Below are positions 1-12,426 of a stretch of 61,837 bases of DNA, one piece after another (the first letter of the stretch is position 1; each line of letters starts with the position of its first letter). The DNA is taken from contig DAOUSR010000002.1 in NCBI GenBank assembly GCA_030627125.1, positions 1 through 61,837 of the forward strand, read 5' to 3'. The notes below the pieces were generated by a model that was not told the DNA's origin, searched no databases, and saw nothing but the letters and a program-made list of their open reading frames with translations. A program made the translations under genes and the position numbers. Source of the DNA: Thioploca sp. (GTDB taxonomy: Bacteria > Pseudomonadota > Gammaproteobacteria > Beggiatoales > Beggiatoaceae).

Positions 1-12
1 TAGTATGACTAT

Positions 13-90
13 GCGCCCGTAGCTCAGTTTGGATAGAGTACCTGGCTACGAACTAGGGGGTCGGGAGTTCGAATCTCTCCGGGCGCGCCA
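13..90 (+). tRNA. tRNA-Arg (anticodon ACG), CCA encoded
   Basis: Cloverleaf GCGCCCG...CGGGCGC-G-CCA, anticodon loop ctACGaa, T-loop GTTCGAATC. Confidence 0.95.
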
Positions 91-131
91 TTTATTTTGT
101 AAACTTAAAATTAAGAAATTCCATCAATGAA

Positions 132-506
132 ATGACGACAATTAACCAATTAGTGCGTAAATCACGTAAGCGACAAATAAGTAAAAGTAATACTCCAGCT
201 TTAGAAGGGTGCCCTCAAAGACGCGGAGTTTGTACTAGGGTTTATACTACAACACCAAAAAAACCTAATTCAGCTATGCGTAAAGTAGCTCGTGTAAGAC
301 TCACTAATGGAATGGAAGTAACAACTTATATAGGTGGTGAAGGTCATAATTTACAAGAACATTCAGTAGTATTAATTCGTGGTGGTCGTGTAAAAGATTT
401 GCCTGGTGTTCGTTATCATACTGTACGAGGCTCATTGGACACATCTGGTGTTAATTCAAGGAATCAAGGACGATCTAAGTATGGTACTAAAAAACCTAAG
501 TCTTAA
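132..506 (+). CDS. rpsL: 30S ribosomal protein S12
   Basis: Protein [14 protein letters not shown]...[18 protein letters not shown]. Confidence 0.98.
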   Translation: MTTINQLVRKSRKRQISKSNTPALEGCPQRRGVCTRVYTTTPKKPNSAMRKVARVRLTNGMEVTTYIGGEGHNLQEHSVVLIRGGRVKDLPGVRYHTVRGSLDTSGVNSRNQGRSKYGTKKPKS

Positions 507-524
507 TTTGGATGGATATATTTA

Positions 525-995
525 ATGTCAAGAAGAAGAGTTATAGCTAAGCGTGTTATTCTGCCTGACCCTAAATTTGGAGATGAGACGGTTGCAAAGT
601 TCATAAATACAGTGATGAAAAGTGGTAAAAAATCGGTAGCAGAACGTATTGTATATGGAGCTTTAGAACGAGTAGCTGAAAAAAGTAAGGGTGAAGCTTT
701 AGAAATTTTCACTAAAGCCTTAGAAAATGTTCGTCCAGTTGTTGAAGTTAAATCTCGCCGAGTAGGTGGTTCAACTTATCAAGTGCCTATAGAAGTGCGG
801 CCATCGCGTCGAACTACTTTAGCTATGCGCTGGTTGGTGGATTCAGCAAGAAAACGAGGTGAAAAAACTATGGGATTGCGTTTAGCAGGTGAAATTCTTG
901 ATGCCCATGAAAATAAGGGTACAGCAATTAAAAAACGTGATGATGTTCACCGTATGGCTGAAGCCAATAAAGCATTTTCCCATTTTAGGTGGTAA
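525..995 (+). CDS. rpsG: 30S ribosomal protein S7
   Basis: [28 protein letters not shown]..., synteny. Confidence 0.98.
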   Translation: MSRRRVIAKRVILPDPKFGDETVAKFINTVMKSGKKSVAERIVYGALERVAEKSKGEALEIFTKALENVRPVVEVKSRRVGGSTYQVPIEVRPSRRTTLAMRWLVDSARKRGEKTMGLRLAGEILDAHENKGTAIKKRDDVHRMAEANKAFSHFRW

Positions 996-1002
996 AGTTT
1001 CT

Positions 1003-1067
1003 TATCCAGTTAACTCAGTTTAAAGCAATATTCTGTAATTCAGTAATATTTTTTGAATAACTGGATA
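1003..1067. repeat. Nested inverted repeat between rpsG and fusA
   Basis: Perfect 10-bp arms TATCCAGTTA / TAACTGGATA enclosing inner AATATTctg...cagtAATATT. Confidence 0.7.
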
Positions 1068-1121
1068 TTGTAAAATAACTTAATATATTTGAAAGATAAT
1101 TAAAATTAACTAACTGAGATT

Positions 1122-3221
1122 ATGGCACGTAAAACCCCCATTGAGCGTTATCGAAATATTGGTATTATGGCACATATTGATGCAGGCAAAACAACTGCAA
1201 CAGAACGGATTTTATTTTATACTGGTGTGTCACACAAAATTGGGGAAGTACATGATGGTGCAGCAACAATGGATTGGATGCCATTGGAGCAGGAACGTGG
1301 TATAACTATTACCTCGGCAGCAACTACCTGTTTTTGGAGTGGAATGGAACAGCAATATCCAGAGCATCGTATTAATATTATTGATACTCCTGGTCATGTT
1401 GATTTCACCATTGAAGTAGAACGTTCATTACGAGTATTAGACGGAACTTGTGCAGTGTTTTGTGCAGTTGGTGGTGTTGAACCCCAATCTGAAACAGTTT
1501 GGCGGCAAGCAGATAAATATGGCGTTCCAAGATTGGCATTTGTTAATAAAATGGATAGAGCTGGAGCTGATTTCTTACGTGTAATTTCACAAATTAAAAA
1601 ACGTTTGGCGTCATACCCTGTACCAATACAGCTACCTATCGGAGCAGAAGATAAGTTTTTAGGTGTAGTTGATTTGGTTAAAATGCGGGCGATTTACTGG
1701 GATGATGCTAGTCAGGGAATGAAATTTTCTGAAAAGGCTATTCCAATCGACATGCAGGATGAATGTTTAAAATGGAGAGAGCATTTATTAGAAGCAGTTG
1801 CAGAATCTAATGATGATTTGATGGAAAAATACCTAGAAGAAGGTGATTTATCTGTATCAGAAATTAAAACAGGGATTCGGCAACGTACTTTAGCAAATGA
1901 AATAATTCCAGCATTATGTGGTTCAGCCTTTAAAAACAAGGGTGTACAGGCAATGCTAGATGCAGTAATTGATTATTTGCCAGCTCCTTGTGATGTGCTT
2001 GCTATAAAAGGAGTATTAGATGACGGTAAAGAAACTGAAGCTGAAAGAACTGCAAGCGATGAAGAACCATTTGCAGCTCTAGCTTTTAAAGTTGCTACTG
2101 ATCCATTTGTAGGTTCTCTAACTTATTTTAGGGTTTATTCTGGAGTATTAAACTCTGGAGATAGTGTATATAATCCGTTAAAAGGCAAGAAAGAAAGAGT
2201 AGGGCGTATCTTGCAAATGCACGCCAATACTCGCGAAGAAATAAAAGAAGTTAGGGCTGGAGATATTGCTGCTGCTGTAGGATTAAAAGATGTTACTACT
2301 GGTGAGACTTTATGTGATAAAAATCATATAATAACATTAGAAAAAATGGATTTTCCAGAGCCAGTAATTTCCATTGCAGTGGAGCCAAAAACCCGTGCTG
2401 ATCAAGAAAAAATGGGGCTATCGCTATCTAAGTTAACTGCAGAAGACCCATCTTTTCGAGTACATACTGATGAAGAAACTAGCCAAACCATTATTTCCGG
2501 AATGGGTGAGCTGCATTTGGAAGTTATTATAGATCGTTTGAGACGTGAATTTGGAGTTGAGGCCAATGTTGGGGCTCCACAAGTAGCTTATAGAGAGACT
2601 ATTCGTAAGGTAGTTGAACAAGAAGGTAAATTTGTTCGCCAATCAGGTGGCCGTGGTCAATATGGACATGTATGGTTGAAGATAGAACCCTTAGAGACTG
2701 GTTCTGGCTATGAATTTGTGAATCAAATAGTTGGTGGTATTATTCCCAAAGAATATATCCCTTCAGTTGATAAAGGAATTCAAGAGCAAATGCAAAATGG
2801 TGTTATTGCTGGATTTCCTGTAGTTGATGTTAAAGTAACATTATTTGATGGTTCTTTTCATGAAGTAGATTCTAATGAAATGGCCTTCAAAATTGCTGGT
2901 TCTATGGGATTTAAAGAAGGTGCAAGGAAAGCTAGTGCAGTATTACTTGAACCAATTATGGCTGTGGAGGTAGTAACCCCAGAAGAATACATGGGTGATG
3001 TGATGGGAGATTTAAACCGTAGACGTGGTATTTTACAAGGCATGGATGATCTGCCTACTGGTAAAGTTATTCAGGCAGAAGTACCTCTAGCTGAAATGTT
3101 TGGTTATGCAACTGATTTACGTTCTTTGACACAAGGTCGTGCTAGTTATACAATGCAGTTTGATTCTTATAAAGAAGCTCCAACTAGTATTGCTGAAGCA
3201 GTAATTAAAAAGACAAATTAA
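1122..3221 (+). CDS. fusA: Elongation factor G
   Basis: [25 protein letters not shown]1 motif; 699 aa. Confidence 0.99.
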   Translation: MARKTPIERYRNIGIMAHIDAGKTTATERILFYTGVSHKIGEVHDGAATMDWMPLEQERGITITSAATTCFWSGMEQQYPEHRINIIDTPGHVDFTIEVERSLRVLDGTCAVFCAVGGVEPQSETVWRQADKYGVPRLAFVNKMDRAGADFLRVISQIKKRLASYPVPIQLPIGAEDKFLGVVDLVKMRAIYWDDASQGMKFSEKAIPIDMQDECLKWREHLLEAVAESNDDLMEKYLEEGDLSVSEIKTGIRQRTLANEIIPALCGSAFKNKGVQAMLDAVIDYLPAPCDVLAIKGVLDDGKETEAERTASDEEPFAALAFKVATDPFVGSLTYFRVYSGVLNSGDSVYNPLKGKKERVGRILQMHANTREEIKEVRAGDIAAAVGLKDVTTGETLCDKNHIITLEKMDFPEPVISIAVEPKTRADQEKMGLSLSKLTAEDPSFRVHTDEETSQTIISGMGELHLEVIIDRLRREFGVEANVGAPQVAYRETIRKVVEQEGKFVRQSGGRGQYGHVWLKIEPLETGSGYEFVNQIVGGIIPKEYIPSVDKGIQEQMQNGVIAGFPVVDVKVTLFDGSFHEVDSNEMAFKIAGSMGFKEGARKASAVLLEPIMAVEVVTPEEYMGDVMGDLNRRRGILQGMDDLPTGKVIQAEVPLAEMFGYATDLRSLTQGRASYTMQFDSYKEAPTSIAEAVIKKTN

Positions 3222-3232
3222 AGAGAAGAATT

Positions 3233-3553
3233 ATGGCTACAATGGTTAATCAGCGGATTCGAATTCGTTTAAAAGCTTTTGATTATAAATTAATTGATCA
3301 GTCCGCACGAGAAATTGTTGAGACAGCAAGGCGTACTGGAGCTAGATTACGTGGACCTATTCCATTGCCTACTAAGAAAGAAAAATTTACTGTTCTAATT
3401 TCACCACATGTTAATAAAGATGCTCGTGATCAATATGAAATTCGAACTCATAAGCGTTTATTAGATATTATTGATCCTACTGATAAAACAGTCGATTCTT
3501 TAATGAAGTTGGACTTGGCGGCTGGAGTTGAAGTACAAATAAAACTTAATTAG
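3233..3553 (+). CDS. rpsJ: 30S ribosomal protein S10
   Basis: [31 protein letters not shown]. Confidence 0.98.
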   Translation: MATMVNQRIRIRLKAFDYKLIDQSAREIVETARRTGARLRGPIPLPTKKEKFTVLISPHVNKDARDQYEIRTHKRLLDIIDPTDKTVDSLMKLDLAAGVEVQIKLN

Positions 3554-3581
3554 TTGTGAGTTTCATAAAGGATATTAAATT

Positions 3582-4223
3582 ATGATGGTTGTGGGGCAAA
3601 AACGTGGAATGACTCGGATTTTTTCCGAAGATGGTCACTCTATACCAGTATCAGTAATTTCGGTTTCACTGAATCGAGTTACCCAAATTAAATCAGTTGC
3701 TAAAGAAGGTTATAACTCAGTACAAGTTACTTGTGGAACTCATAAAGTTGCCAAAATTAACAAACCAACTAAAGGTCATTTGGCTAAAGCAAATGTAGAA
3801 GAAGGTCGTCATTTTTGGGAATTTAGGATTGATAATGATAATACATTTAAATTAGGTCAAACAATTGGAGTTGATGTTTTTACTCAAGGTCAAAAGATTG
3901 ATGTTACTGGTTTAACCAAAGGTAAGGGATTTGCTGGAGTTATAAAAAGATATAATTTTAGCATGCAAGACGCTACTCACGGTAATTCATTATCCCATCG
4001 CTCAGCCGGTTCTATTGGTCAAAACCAAACACCTGGTCGAGTTTTTAAGGGAAAAAAAATGGCTGGACATATGGGTAATGCTCGTTGTACTATATTAAAT
4101 CTGGAAATCGTACGAATAGATTTAGATAGGCAGTTATTATTAGTTAAAGGAGCAATACCAGGAGCACCAGGTGGCGATGTATTTATTCGTCCAGCTATTA
4201 AAATGAAAAATGCTAAAACATAA
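3582..4223 (+). CDS. rplC: 50S ribosomal protein L3
   Basis: [11 protein letters not shown]..., [23 protein letters not shown]. Confidence 0.98.
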   Translation: MMVVGQKRGMTRIFSEDGHSIPVSVISVSLNRVTQIKSVAKEGYNSVQVTCGTHKVAKINKPTKGHLAKANVEEGRHFWEFRIDNDNTFKLGQTIGVDVFTQGQKIDVTGLTKGKGFAGVIKRYNFSMQDATHGNSLSHRSAGSIGQNQTPGRVFKGKKMAGHMGNARCTILNLEIVRIDLDRQLLLVKGAIPGAPGGDVFIRPAIKMKNAKT

Positions 4224-4253
4224 TATTCACTATAATTTTAAAGAATCAATACA

Positions 4254-4871
4254 ATGCAGTTAAGTTTAAGTGGGACACATGATAATATCATTGATGTATC
4301 TGATGAAGTGTTTAGCAAAGAATTTAATGAACCTTTAATACATCAAGCGGTAACATGCTATTTAGCTGGTGGACGTGCTGGTACTAAAGCTCAAAAAAGT
4401 CGTTCTCAGGTAAAAGCAACTGGTAGTAAGCCTTGGAGACAAAAAGGCACTGGGCGAGCTAGAGCCGGAAGTGTAGCTAGTCCATTATGGAAAGGTGGTG
4501 GTGTAACTTTTGCTGCTATACCTAGAGATTATTCTCAGAAAATAAATAAAAAGATGTATCAAGGTGCTTTACGTTCTATCTTATCTGAATTAATACGCCA
4601 AGAACGTTTGTTAATAGTTGAGGATTTTAATTTTGATAGCCCTAAAACTGTATCATTATTAGAATATTTACAAAAACTTGGACTGGATAATCAACAAATA
4701 TTAATTGTCACTCCAGAAGAAGATGTCAATTTAATATTAGCTGCTCGTAATATTCATTATCTTAATGTAACAAAAACGACTACAATAAATCCGGTAAATT
4801 TGATTCAGTCGAAAAAAATATTAACTAATGTTGCAACTATAAGAAAATTGGAAAAGAGGTTAGCATTATGA
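4254..4871 (+). CDS. rplD: 50S ribosomal protein L4
   Basis: [25 protein letters not shown]. Confidence 0.98.
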   Translation: MQLSLSGTHDNIIDVSDEVFSKEFNEPLIHQAVTCYLAGGRAGTKAQKSRSQVKATGSKPWRQKGTGRARAGSVASPLWKGGGVTFAAIPRDYSQKINKKMYQGALRSILSELIRQERLLIVEDFNFDSPKTVSLLEYLQKLGLDNQQILIVTPEEDVNLILAARNIHYLNVTKTTTINPVNLIQSKKILTNVATIRKLEKRLAL

Positions 4872-5164
4872 ATCAAGCACGTTTGATGAAAGTTTTAATT
4901 GCTCCTCATATTTCTGAAAAAGCGACTGCTGTTGCTGATAGTAAACTGCAATTCGTATTTAAAATATTGCCAAATGCAACTAAACAAGAAGTTAAACAAG
5001 CAGTAGAATTATTATTTAATGTTAAAGTAAAAGCAGTACAGGTCTGTAATGTCAAAGGGAAACGTAAGACCTTTGGTCGAGTTCAAGGGAAACGAGCAGA
5101 TTGGAAAAAAGCTTACGTGGGTTTGATGCCCGGGTTTGATATTAGCTTTAGAGATGCTGAATAA
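4868..5164 (+). CDS. rplW: 50S ribosomal protein L23
   Basis: APHISEKAT..., synteny. Confidence 0.97.
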   Translation: MNQARLMKVLIAPHISEKATAVADSKLQFVFKILPNATKQEVKQAVELLFNVKVKAVQVCNVKGKRKTFGRVQGKRADWKKAYVGLMPGFDISFRDAE

Positions 5165-5199
5165 CATTAAAAATTTAAACTTTAATTATACTAAATATT

Positions 5200-6018
5200 A
5201 TGGCTCTCATTAAAACTAACCCGACTTCGCCTGGACGTAGATTTGTAATTAAAGAAGATTATTCGGAACTTCATAAAGGTTCGCCGCATAAATCTTTACT
5301 TAGTAAAAAAATAAGAACCAGTGGACGTAATAATAACGGACGTATTACAGTTCGTCATCGTGGTGGTGGACATAAACAACATTATCGTATAATTGATTTT
5401 AAACGTAATAAAGACGGTATACCAGCTAAGATAGAACGGTTAGAATACGATCCTAATCGTAGTGCTAATATAGCTTTATTATTATACAATGATGGTGAAC
5501 GTCGTTATATTATTGCACCAAAAGATATTAAAACTGGTGACATAATTATATCCGGTAATCATGTGCCGATAAAATCTGGTAATTGCATGCCTTTACGCAG
5601 TATACCTATGGGTACATTAGTTCATTGTATAGAACTGAAGCCAGGTAAAGGGGCTCAAATAAGTCGTAGTGCTGGTGGTTATGCTCAAATTGTTGCTCGT
5701 GAAGACCGTTATGCAACTCTACGTTTACGTTCTGGAGAAGTCCGCAAAATATCAGTTGAATGTAGGGCAACCCTTGGTGAGGTTGGTAATTCTACTCATA
5801 GTCTTATTTCGTTGGGTAAAGCTGGTGCAAAAAGATGGCGTGGCATTAGACCTACAGTTCGTGGTGTTGCTATGAATCCAGTGGATCATCCACATGGAGG
5901 AGGCGAAGGGCGTACCTCTGGTGGAAGACATCCAGTTACACCTTGGGGATTCCCAACTAAGGGTGCTAAAACCCGTAGCAATAAACGTACTTCTAAAATG
6001 ATTATTCGTCGTCGTTAA
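5200..6018 (+). CDS. rplB: 50S ribosomal protein L2
   Basis: [48 protein letters not shown]. Confidence 0.99.
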   Translation: MALIKTNPTSPGRRFVIKEDYSELHKGSPHKSLLSKKIRTSGRNNNGRITVRHRGGGHKQHYRIIDFKRNKDGIPAKIERLEYDPNRSANIALLLYNDGERRYIIAPKDIKTGDIIISGNHVPIKSGNCMPLRSIPMGTLVHCIELKPGKGAQISRSAGGYAQIVAREDRYATLRLRSGEVRKISVECRATLGEVGNSTHSLISLGKAGAKRWRGIRPTVRGVAMNPVDHPHGGGEGRTSGGRHPVTPWGFPTKGAKTRSNKRTSKMIIRRR

Positions 6019-6038
6019 AATATTAAGGTTTAAAAAAT

Positions 6039-6317
6039 ATGCCGCGTTCAATTAAAAAAGGACCTTTTGTTGACTTACATCTATTGAAGAAAGTTGAAAA
6101 AGCCATAGCTATTAGAAATAAGCGTCCAATAAAAACTTGGTCACGCCGTTCTATGGTTATTCCAGAAATGGTTGGTTTAACTATGGCTATTCATAACGGT
6201 CGCCAACATGTTCCAGTATTTGTCACAGAAAATATGGTTGGGCATAAATTAGGAGAATTTGCTATAACTCGTACCTATCGAGGTCATCAAGCTGGCGATA
6301 AAAAGAGCAAAAAATAA
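6039..6317 (+). CDS. rpsS: 30S ribosomal protein S19
   Basis: [19 protein letters not shown]. Confidence 0.98.
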   Translation: MPRSIKKGPFVDLHLLKKVEKAIAIRNKRPIKTWSRRSMVIPEMVGLTMAIHNGRQHVPVFVTENMVGHKLGEFAITRTYRGHQAGDKKSKK

Positions 6318-6652
6318 TGGAAACAGTATCTTTACATAAATATATACGTATGTCTGCTCAAAAAGGCCGTTTGGTTGCTGACCAAATTCGAGGGTTACCA
6401 GTTGAAAAAGCCTTAAATTTGTTAAAGTTTAGCAAACAAAAAGCAGCTAAATTAATTAAAAAAACTTTAGATAGTGCTATTGCTAATGCTGAAAATAATC
6501 AAGGTATAGATATAGATGAGTTATATGTATCTGCAATATATATTGATGTGGGGGCAACCCTTAAACGGATGAGACCTCGTGCTAAAGGACGTGGCAATCG
6601 TATCCTTAAACGTACAAGTCACATTACAATCAAAGTCTCCGACTTAAGTTGA
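6317..6652 (+). CDS. rplV: 50S ribosomal protein L22
   Basis: [36 protein letters not shown]. Confidence 0.98.
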   Translation: METVSLHKYIRMSAQKGRLVADQIRGLPVEKALNLLKFSKQKAAKLIKKTLDSAIANAENNQGIDIDELYVSAIYIDVGATLKRMRPRAKGRGNRILKRTSHITIKVSDLS

Positions 6653-6659
6653 GTTTATT

Positions 6660-7292
6660 ATGGGCCAAAAAGTACATCCAATAGGAATCCGTCTTGGAAT
6701 TATAAAAGACTGGTCATCAAAATGGTATGCTGACGGTAGAAACTATGCTGACTACCTAAATACTGATCTGAAAGTTAGAAGCTTCATAAAAAAAGAATTA
6801 AAACAAGCCTCAGTTAGTGAGGTGCGTATTGAACGCCCAGCTCGTAATGCTCGTATTATAATTCACACTGCTCGTCCAGGTATTGTAATTGGTAAAAAAG
6901 GTGAAGATATTGATAAATTACGTACTAAAGTAGCTAAAATGATGGGCATACCAGTACATATTAGTGTAGAAGAAATTCGTAAGCCAGAAATTGATGCCAA
7001 TTTGGTTGCAATGAACATAGCTCAACAACTAGAACGTCGTATAATGTTTAGACGAGCTATGAAACGAGCAGTAGGCAATGCTATGCGATTGGGAGCTCAA
7101 GGAATTCGTATCAATGTAAGTGGTCGTTTAAATGGGGCTGAAATTGCTCGGAAAGAGTGGTATCGGGAAGGCAGAGTGCCTTTACATACTTTACGTGCGG
7201 ATATAGACTACGGCTTTGCTGAATCTCATACTACTTATGGTATTATTGGTATTAAGGTATGGATTTTCAAAGGTGAAATTATTGGTAAGTAA
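6660..7292 (+). CDS. rpsC: 30S ribosomal protein S3
   Basis: [30 protein letters not shown] motif. Confidence 0.98.
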   Translation: MGQKVHPIGIRLGIIKDWSSKWYADGRNYADYLNTDLKVRSFIKKELKQASVSEVRIERPARNARIIIHTARPGIVIGKKGEDIDKLRTKVAKMMGIPVHISVEEIRKPEIDANLVAMNIAQQLERRIMFRRAMKRAVGNAMRLGAQGIRINVSGRLNGAEIARKEWYREGRVPLHTLRADIDYGFAESHTTYGIIGIKVWIFKGEIIGK

Positions 7293-7300
7293 GATTAATT

Positions 7301-7714
7301 ATGTTACAACCTAAGCGAACAAAATTTAGAAAACAAATGAAAGGCCACAATAGAGGTAATGCTCAGCGTGGCAACAAAATAAGTTTTGGTGAATTTGGCC
7401 TTAAAGCTACTGGTCATGGACGAATTACTGCTAGACAAATCGAATCTGCTCGTAGAACTATTACACGACATGTTAAACGTGGTGGAAAGCTATGGATTCG
7501 AATGTTTCCAGATAAACCAATAAGCAAAAAACCTTTAGAAGTCCGTATGGGTAAAGGAAAAGGTAATGTAGAATATTGGGTTGCTTTAGTTCAGCCAGGT
7601 AGTGTATTATATGAAATTGAAGGTGTTAGCGAAAAAGTAGCTAGAGAAGCATTTCGTTTAGCTTCTGCTAAATTATCTGTGCCAACCACCTTTGCAACTA
7701 GAGTGGTAATGTGA
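7301..7714 (+). CDS. rplP: 50S ribosomal protein L16
   Basis: [19 protein letters not shown]. Confidence 0.98.
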   Translation: MLQPKRTKFRKQMKGHNRGNAQRGNKISFGEFGLKATGHGRITARQIESARRTITRHVKRGGKLWIRMFPDKPISKKPLEVRMGKGKGNVEYWVALVQPGSVLYEIEGVSEKVAREAFRLASAKLSVPTTFATRVVM

Positions 7715-7905
7715 TGCAAGCTAAAGAATTACGCACTAAATCTATTGATGATCTTAATAAAGAATTATTAGAGTTATTACGAGAACATTTTAGTTTAAGG
7801 GTACAAAAAGCTAATGGCCAGCTAAATAGGCATACTCGGTTACGTAGTGTACGACGAGATATTGCCAGAGTAAAGACAGTTATTAATGAAAAAAAGGCAG
7901 CCTAA
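7711..7905 (+). CDS. rpmC: 50S ribosomal protein L29
   Basis: [26 protein letters not shown]. Confidence 0.96.
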   Translation: MMQAKELRTKSIDDLNKELLELLREHFSLRVQKANGQLNRHTRLRSVRRDIARVKTVINEKKAA

Positions 7906-7910
7906 AAAAT

Positions 7911-8177
7911 ATGGATAAACAAAAGGTAAAAGTATCTCATGTTGGCTGTGTCACCAGCAATGCAATGGATAAAACTATTACTGTATTAGTAGAACGCAAA
8001 GTAAAACATCCGAAATATGGGAAATATATTAAACGTTCAACTAAATTACATGCTCATGACGAAGAACAGATATGTGGTATTGGTGATATTGTTGAAATTA
8101 TCCAATGTCGTCCTTTATCCAAAACTAAAAGTTGGCGGTTGGAACAGATAGTTAGGAAAAATTCTCCAATTACATAA
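7911..8177 (+). CDS. rpsQ: 30S ribosomal protein S17
   Basis: [39 protein letters not shown]. Confidence 0.97.
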   Translation: MDKQKVKVSHVGCVTSNAMDKTITVLVERKVKHPKYGKYIKRSTKLHAHDEEQICGIGDIVEIIQCRPLSKTKSWRLEQIVRKNSPIT

Positions 8178-8350
8178 GGTAGTTGGTATTTTTCCATCAG
8201 ATTAGCTTGCAGATGCTGAGTTCTCTATGTTTATTGGCAAAATTAATAATTTTCTCATTGACAAAAATGAACAGCTTGTTATCTAAAACTAGAAGTTGCA
8301 CTCAATTAAAGTTAGGATTATCAATTTTTTAAAAATATTGAGAAAAAGCT

Positions 8351-8719
8351 ATGATACAAATGCAAACTGTACTGGATGCTGCTGATAATAGTGGGGCAAA
8401 AAAACTTAAATGTATTAAAATTTTAGGTGGCTCACATCGGCGTTATGCTAATATAGGGGATGTTATTAAAGTTAGTGTGAAAGAAGCAATTCCACGTAGT
8501 AAAGTTAAAAAAGGTGAAATTTATCAAGCATTAATAGTTAGAACTAGCAAAGGTGTAAGACGACCTGATGGTTCCTTGATCCGTTTTGATGGTAATGCTG
8601 CTGTTTTACTTAATAATCAATCTCAACCTATAGGCACCCGTATTTTTGGGCCAGTTACTCGTGAATTGAGAAATGAGAAATTTATGCGTATTGTTTCTCT
8701 TGCCCCAGAAGTGCTTTGA
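8351..8719 (+). CDS. rplN: 50S ribosomal protein L14
   Basis: [27 protein letters not shown]. Confidence 0.98.
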   Translation: MIQMQTVLDAADNSGAKKLKCIKILGGSHRRYANIGDVIKVSVKEAIPRSKVKKGEIYQALIVRTSKGVRRPDGSLIRFDGNAAVLLNNQSQPIGTRIFGPVTRELRNEKFMRIVSLAPEVL

Positions 8720-8730
8720 TGAGGTAATAG

Positions 8731-9048
8731 ATGAGAAAAATAAAATCAGGCGATGAAATAATAGTTATTGCTGGTAAAGATAAAGATAAACTTGGTAAAG
8801 TGGTTAGAGTTGTAAAAAATGATAGGATAGTAGTTGAGAATATCAACATAGTTAAACGTCATACTCGGCCTAATCCAATGCGAAATGTTGCTGGAGGCAT
8901 TATTGATAAAGAAATGCCAATCCATATTTCTAATGTTGCTTTAGTCAATCCAACAACTAATAAAGCAGATCGAGTTGGCTTTAAGTATCTTGAAGATGGA
9001 ACTAAGGTACGTTATTTTAAATCAACTGGTGAAGTTATTACTGAATAA
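8731..9048 (+). CDS. rplX: 50S ribosomal protein L24
   Basis: [25 protein letters not shown]. Confidence 0.97.
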   Translation: MRKIKSGDEIIVIAGKDKDKLGKVVRVVKNDRIVVENINIVKRHTRPNPMRNVAGGIIDKEMPIHISNVALVNPTTNKADRVGFKYLEDGTKVRYFKSTGEVITE

Positions 9049-9584
9049 TGGCAAGATTACACACATATTACCGAGAAACTATTGTACCAGAACTAGTACA
9101 ACAGTTTGAATATAAAAGTGTTATGCAAGTTCCTAAACTACTTCAGATTACCATAAATATGGGTTTAGGAACAGCTGTTGCTGACAAGAAGATAATTGAA
9201 CGAGCAGTAGTTGATATGACAAGTATTGCTGGTCAAAAACCAGTTGTTACCAAGGCTCGAAAATCTATTTCTAATTTTAAAGTACGTGAAGGTTGGCCAA
9301 TTGGTTGCAAAGTCAATTTACGCCGAGCTTATATGTATGAATTTTTGGATAGGCTTGTTAGTATTGCTATTCCGCGGATTAGAGATTTTCGTGGTTTTTC
9401 TAACAAAGCGTTTGATGGGCGTGGTAATTATACTTTAGGAATAAAAGAGCAAATTATATTTCCAGAAATAGATTATGATAAGATTGATACTATTCGTGGA
9501 ATGGATATTACGCTTACTACTTCAGCTAATACAGATGAGGAAGGACGTGCCTTGCTTAAGGCTTTTAACTTCCCATTAAAATAA
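9048..9584 (+). CDS. rplE: 50S ribosomal protein L5
   Basis: [38 protein letters not shown]. Confidence 0.98.
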   Translation: MARLHTYYRETIVPELVQQFEYKSVMQVPKLLQITINMGLGTAVADKKIIERAVVDMTSIAGQKPVVTKARKSISNFKVREGWPIGCKVNLRRAYMYEFLDRLVSIAIPRIRDFRGFSNKAFDGRGNYTLGIKEQIIFPEIDYDKIDTIRGMDITLTTSANTDEEGRALLKAFNFPLK

Positions 9585-9596
9585 TTATATATTACT

Positions 9597-9902
9597 ATGG
9601 CAAAACTTTCTGTTATTAATCGAGAAGCAAAGCGTTTAAAAACGGTAGAAAAATATGCTACTAAAAGAGCAGCATTAAAGAAAACTATAAAAGATCAAAG
9701 TTTAAGTTTTAATGAGCGAGAAGTTGCGAGACATGAATTTCAATCTTTACCACGTGATGCTAGTCCATGTCGTATTCGTAATCGATGTAAGATAACTGGG
9801 CGTCCTCATGGTTATTATAGAAAATTTGGGTTAGGCCGTAATAAGTTACGGGAAGCTGCAATGCAAGGATTTGTCCCAGGTTTGACTAAGTCAAGTTGGT
9901 GA
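9597..9902 (+). CDS. rpsN: 30S ribosomal protein S14 (long, zinc-free type)
   Basis: [39 protein letters not shown]; no CxxC pairs. Confidence 0.97.
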   Translation: MAKLSVINREAKRLKTVEKYATKRAALKKTIKDQSLSFNEREVARHEFQSLPRDASPCRIRNRCKITGRPHGYYRKFGLGRNKLREAAMQGFVPGLTKSSW

Positions 9903-9978
9903 TTTTTATATTTTAATGTGAATTTTTTAATAAATTCATAATTTTGTGTAAAGTTAATATAGATAGAGAACTTTAAGT

Positions 9979-10371
9979 ATGAGTATGTCAGATCCTATTG
10001 CTGATATGTTGACGCGTATTCGCAATGCACAAGCTTGTAATTTTAAACAAGTGGAAATGCCAGCCTCTAAAATCAAAGTAGCTATTGCTAAGTTACTACA
10101 AGAGGAAGGTTATATTATTGGTTTTAATACGACTATAGAAACCAAACCTGTATTGACTGTAGATTTGAAATATTATGAAGGCAAACCAGTCATAAGTTTG
10201 TTAAAACGTTTTAGCAGACCTGGACTACAAATTTACAAAAAGAAGGGTGAGTTACCTCAAGTATCAGGAGGATTAGGAATAGCAGTTATTTCTACTAGTA
10301 AAGGAATAATGACAGATCGACAAGCGCGTAGCCTTAATCAAGGTGGCGAAGTATTATGTTTAGTCGCTTAA
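9979..10371 (+). CDS. rpsH: 30S ribosomal protein S8
   Basis: [44 protein letters not shown]. Confidence 0.98.
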   Translation: MSMSDPIADMLTRIRNAQACNFKQVEMPASKIKVAIAKLLQEEGYIIGFNTTIETKPVLTVDLKYYEGKPVISLLKRFSRPGLQIYKKKGELPQVSGGLGIAVISTSKGIMTDRQARSLNQGGEVLCLVA

Positions 10372-10381
10372 CTGATAAATA

Positions 10382-10927
10382 TTGAATGGTAATTTAAGAA
10401 TGTCGAGAATTGCAAAAAAACCAATTGTTTTTCCTGTTGGCGTTGAAGTATCTTTAGATAATCAAGCTCTTTCTATTAAAGGCAAGAATGGTCAGCTAAA
10501 ACAAAATTTACATGCAGATGTAGAAGTTAACTTAGCTGATAATATTTTAACTTTTGCACCAAGAACCAAAAATGCTACGGCTATGGCAGGAACTATGCGT
10601 GCAATAGTTAATAATATGCTAGAAGGAGTAACTAATGGGTTTGAAAGGAAGCTTAATTTAATTGGAGTAGGATATAGAGCTCAAGTGGAAGGTAAGAATC
10701 TTAATCTTACTCTAGGCTTTTCACATCCAATTGTATTTGCTATTCCTGATGGAGTTACTATAGAAACTCCAACTCAAACAGAAGTAACGATTAAAGGTAT
10801 AAACAAACAACAAGTTGGACAGGTAGCAGCTAATATCCGAGCTTATCGTCCGCCAGAACCATATAAAGGCAAAGGAGTTAAGTATGCGGATGAAGTTATT
10901 ATAAGAAAAGAAGCTAAGAAGAAATAA
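10382..10927 (+). CDS. rplF: 50S ribosomal protein L6
   Basis: MSRIAKKPI; start probably at the internal MSRIAKKP methionine. Confidence 0.97.
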   Translation: MNGNLRMSRIAKKPIVFPVGVEVSLDNQALSIKGKNGQLKQNLHADVEVNLADNILTFAPRTKNATAMAGTMRAIVNNMLEGVTNGFERKLNLIGVGYRAQVEGKNLNLTLGFSHPIVFAIPDGVTIETPTQTEVTIKGINKQQVGQVAANIRAYRPPEPYKGKGVKYADEVIIRKEAKKK

Positions 10928-10928
10928 T

Positions 10929-11282
10929 ATGGATAAAAAAAATGCTCGTTTACGACGAAGCCGTCGTACTCGTGCCAAAATTAAATCTCTAGGAGCTACT
11001 AGGTTATGCGTTTATAAAACACCTAGACATATTTACGCACAAATTATTACTCCAGATGGTTCTAAAGTACTTGCTAGTGCCTCGACTTTAGATAAAGAAG
11101 TTAAAGAAATGATTGCTTCTGGAGGTAATATAGCGGCAGCAACTATAGTAGGTAAAACTATTGCATTGCGAGCTAAATCAGTTGATATTGAACGAGTAAG
11201 TTTTGATCGTTCTGGTTTTAAATTTCATGGTCGAATAAAGGCTTTGGCTGATACTGCTCGTGAAAATGGTCTAAAATTCTAA
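10929..11282 (+). CDS. rplR: 50S ribosomal protein L18
   Basis: [37 protein letters not shown]. Confidence 0.97.
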   Translation: MDKKNARLRRSRRTRAKIKSLGATRLCVYKTPRHIYAQIITPDGSKVLASASTLDKEVKEMIASGGNIAAATIVGKTIALRAKSVDIERVSFDRSGFKFHGRIKALADTARENGLKF

Positions 11283-11299
11283 TTATATTAAATTAAAAT

Positions 11300-11824
11300 A
11301 TGGCAAATTACGAATTTCAACGGACTAAAAACGATGAGTTTTTAGAGAAGCTGGTGACAGTGAATCGAGTAGCCAAAGTAGTTAAGGGTGGACGGATTTT
11401 TAGTTTTACTGCATTGACAGTTGTAGGTGATGGTAAAGGTAGAGCTGGCTATGGATATGGTAAAGCTAGAGAAGTTCCTTTAGCTATTTCTAAAGCAATG
11501 GAAAATGCTCGTAAAAATATGTATAGTGTCCGTCTAAATGGAGTAACTTTACAACATCCTATTGTGGCCGAACACGGTGCTGCTAAGATTTATATGCAAC
11601 CAGCTTCTAGTGGTACAGGAGTAATTGCTGGAGGTGCAATGCGAGCAGTTTTTGATGTGTTAGGAGTACACGATGTATTGGCTAAAACTATTGGCAGTTC
11701 TAACCCTAAAAATGTAGTTCAAGCTATGTTTAAGGGTCTCGTTAAAATGGCTAGTCCCGAGTCAGTAGCGGCCAAACGTGGAAAAACTGTTGAAGAGATT
11801 TTAAGTTATGACAAAAAAAATTAA
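11300..11824 (+). CDS. rpsE: 30S ribosomal protein S5
   Basis: [40 protein letters not shown]. Confidence 0.98.
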   Translation: MANYEFQRTKNDEFLEKLVTVNRVAKVVKGGRIFSFTALTVVGDGKGRAGYGYGKAREVPLAISKAMENARKNMYSVRLNGVTLQHPIVAEHGAAKIYMQPASSGTGVIAGGAMRAVFDVLGVHDVLAKTIGSSNPKNVVQAMFKGLVKMASPESVAAKRGKTVEEILSYDKKN

Positions 11825-11987
11825 AGTTACCCAATTAGGTAGCTCGCATGGCCGACTTCCAAGACATAAAGCTTGCATTGCTGGGCTTGGATTACGGCGG
11901 CGTCATCACACGGTTTATGTCGAAGATACTCTGGCTAATCGTGGTATGATTAATAAAGTTGCCTATTTACTAAAAGTGGAAGAATAA
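11808..11987 (+). CDS. rpmD: 50S ribosomal protein L30 (59 aa; not in the ORF track)
   Basis: Translated by eye: [59 protein letters not shown]; overlaps the rpsE 3' end and rplO start. Confidence 0.95.
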   Translation: MTKKIKVTQLGSSHGRLPRHKACIAGLGLRRRHHTVYVEDTLANRGMINKVAYLLKVEE

Positions 11988-12421
11988 TGTACCTAAATAC
12001 AATAAAACCTGCGGTTGGAGCTAAAAAAGCTGCTAAGCGAGTTGGACGCGGTATTGGTAGCGGATTAGGTAAAACCTGTGGCCGTGGTCATAAAGGACAG
12101 CATTCTAGAGCTGGTGGTTTCCATAAAGTTGGATTCGAGGGTGGACAAATGCCTTTACAAAGACGTTTGCCAAAAGTTGGGTTTGCCTCTCGTACCGCTA
12201 AATTAACCGCTGAAGTGCGTTTGCATGAATTGGGACGTATTGAAAATGATAGTATTTCTTTAGAAACTCTAAAAGCTGCTCGTATCATTAAACAGCATTT
12301 CAAATATGCTAAAATTATTGCTACTGGAGAAATAAGTCGAGCATTTAAAATTTTAGGTATAGCCTGCACTACTGGGGCTCGTACTGCGATTTTAAATGCT
12401 GGTGGCTCAATTGAGGAATAA
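11987..12421 (+). CDS. rplO: 50S ribosomal protein L15
   Basis: [27 protein letters not shown]. Confidence 0.98.
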   Translation: MYLNTIKPAVGAKKAAKRVGRGIGSGLGKTCGRGHKGQHSRAGGFHKVGFEGGQMPLQRRLPKVGFASRTAKLTAEVRLHELGRIENDSISLETLKAARIIKQHFKYAKIIATGEISRAFKILGIACTTGARTAILNAGGSIEE

Positions 12422-12426
12422 AGCTG

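Noticed and set aside
503-712. Antisense ORFs inside ribosomal and housekeeping genes (e.g. 503-712, 1712-1939, 2433-2642, 5752-6051, 12088-12369, 15308-15763)
   Set aside because: Opposite to strongly supported genes, with no protein-like motifs.
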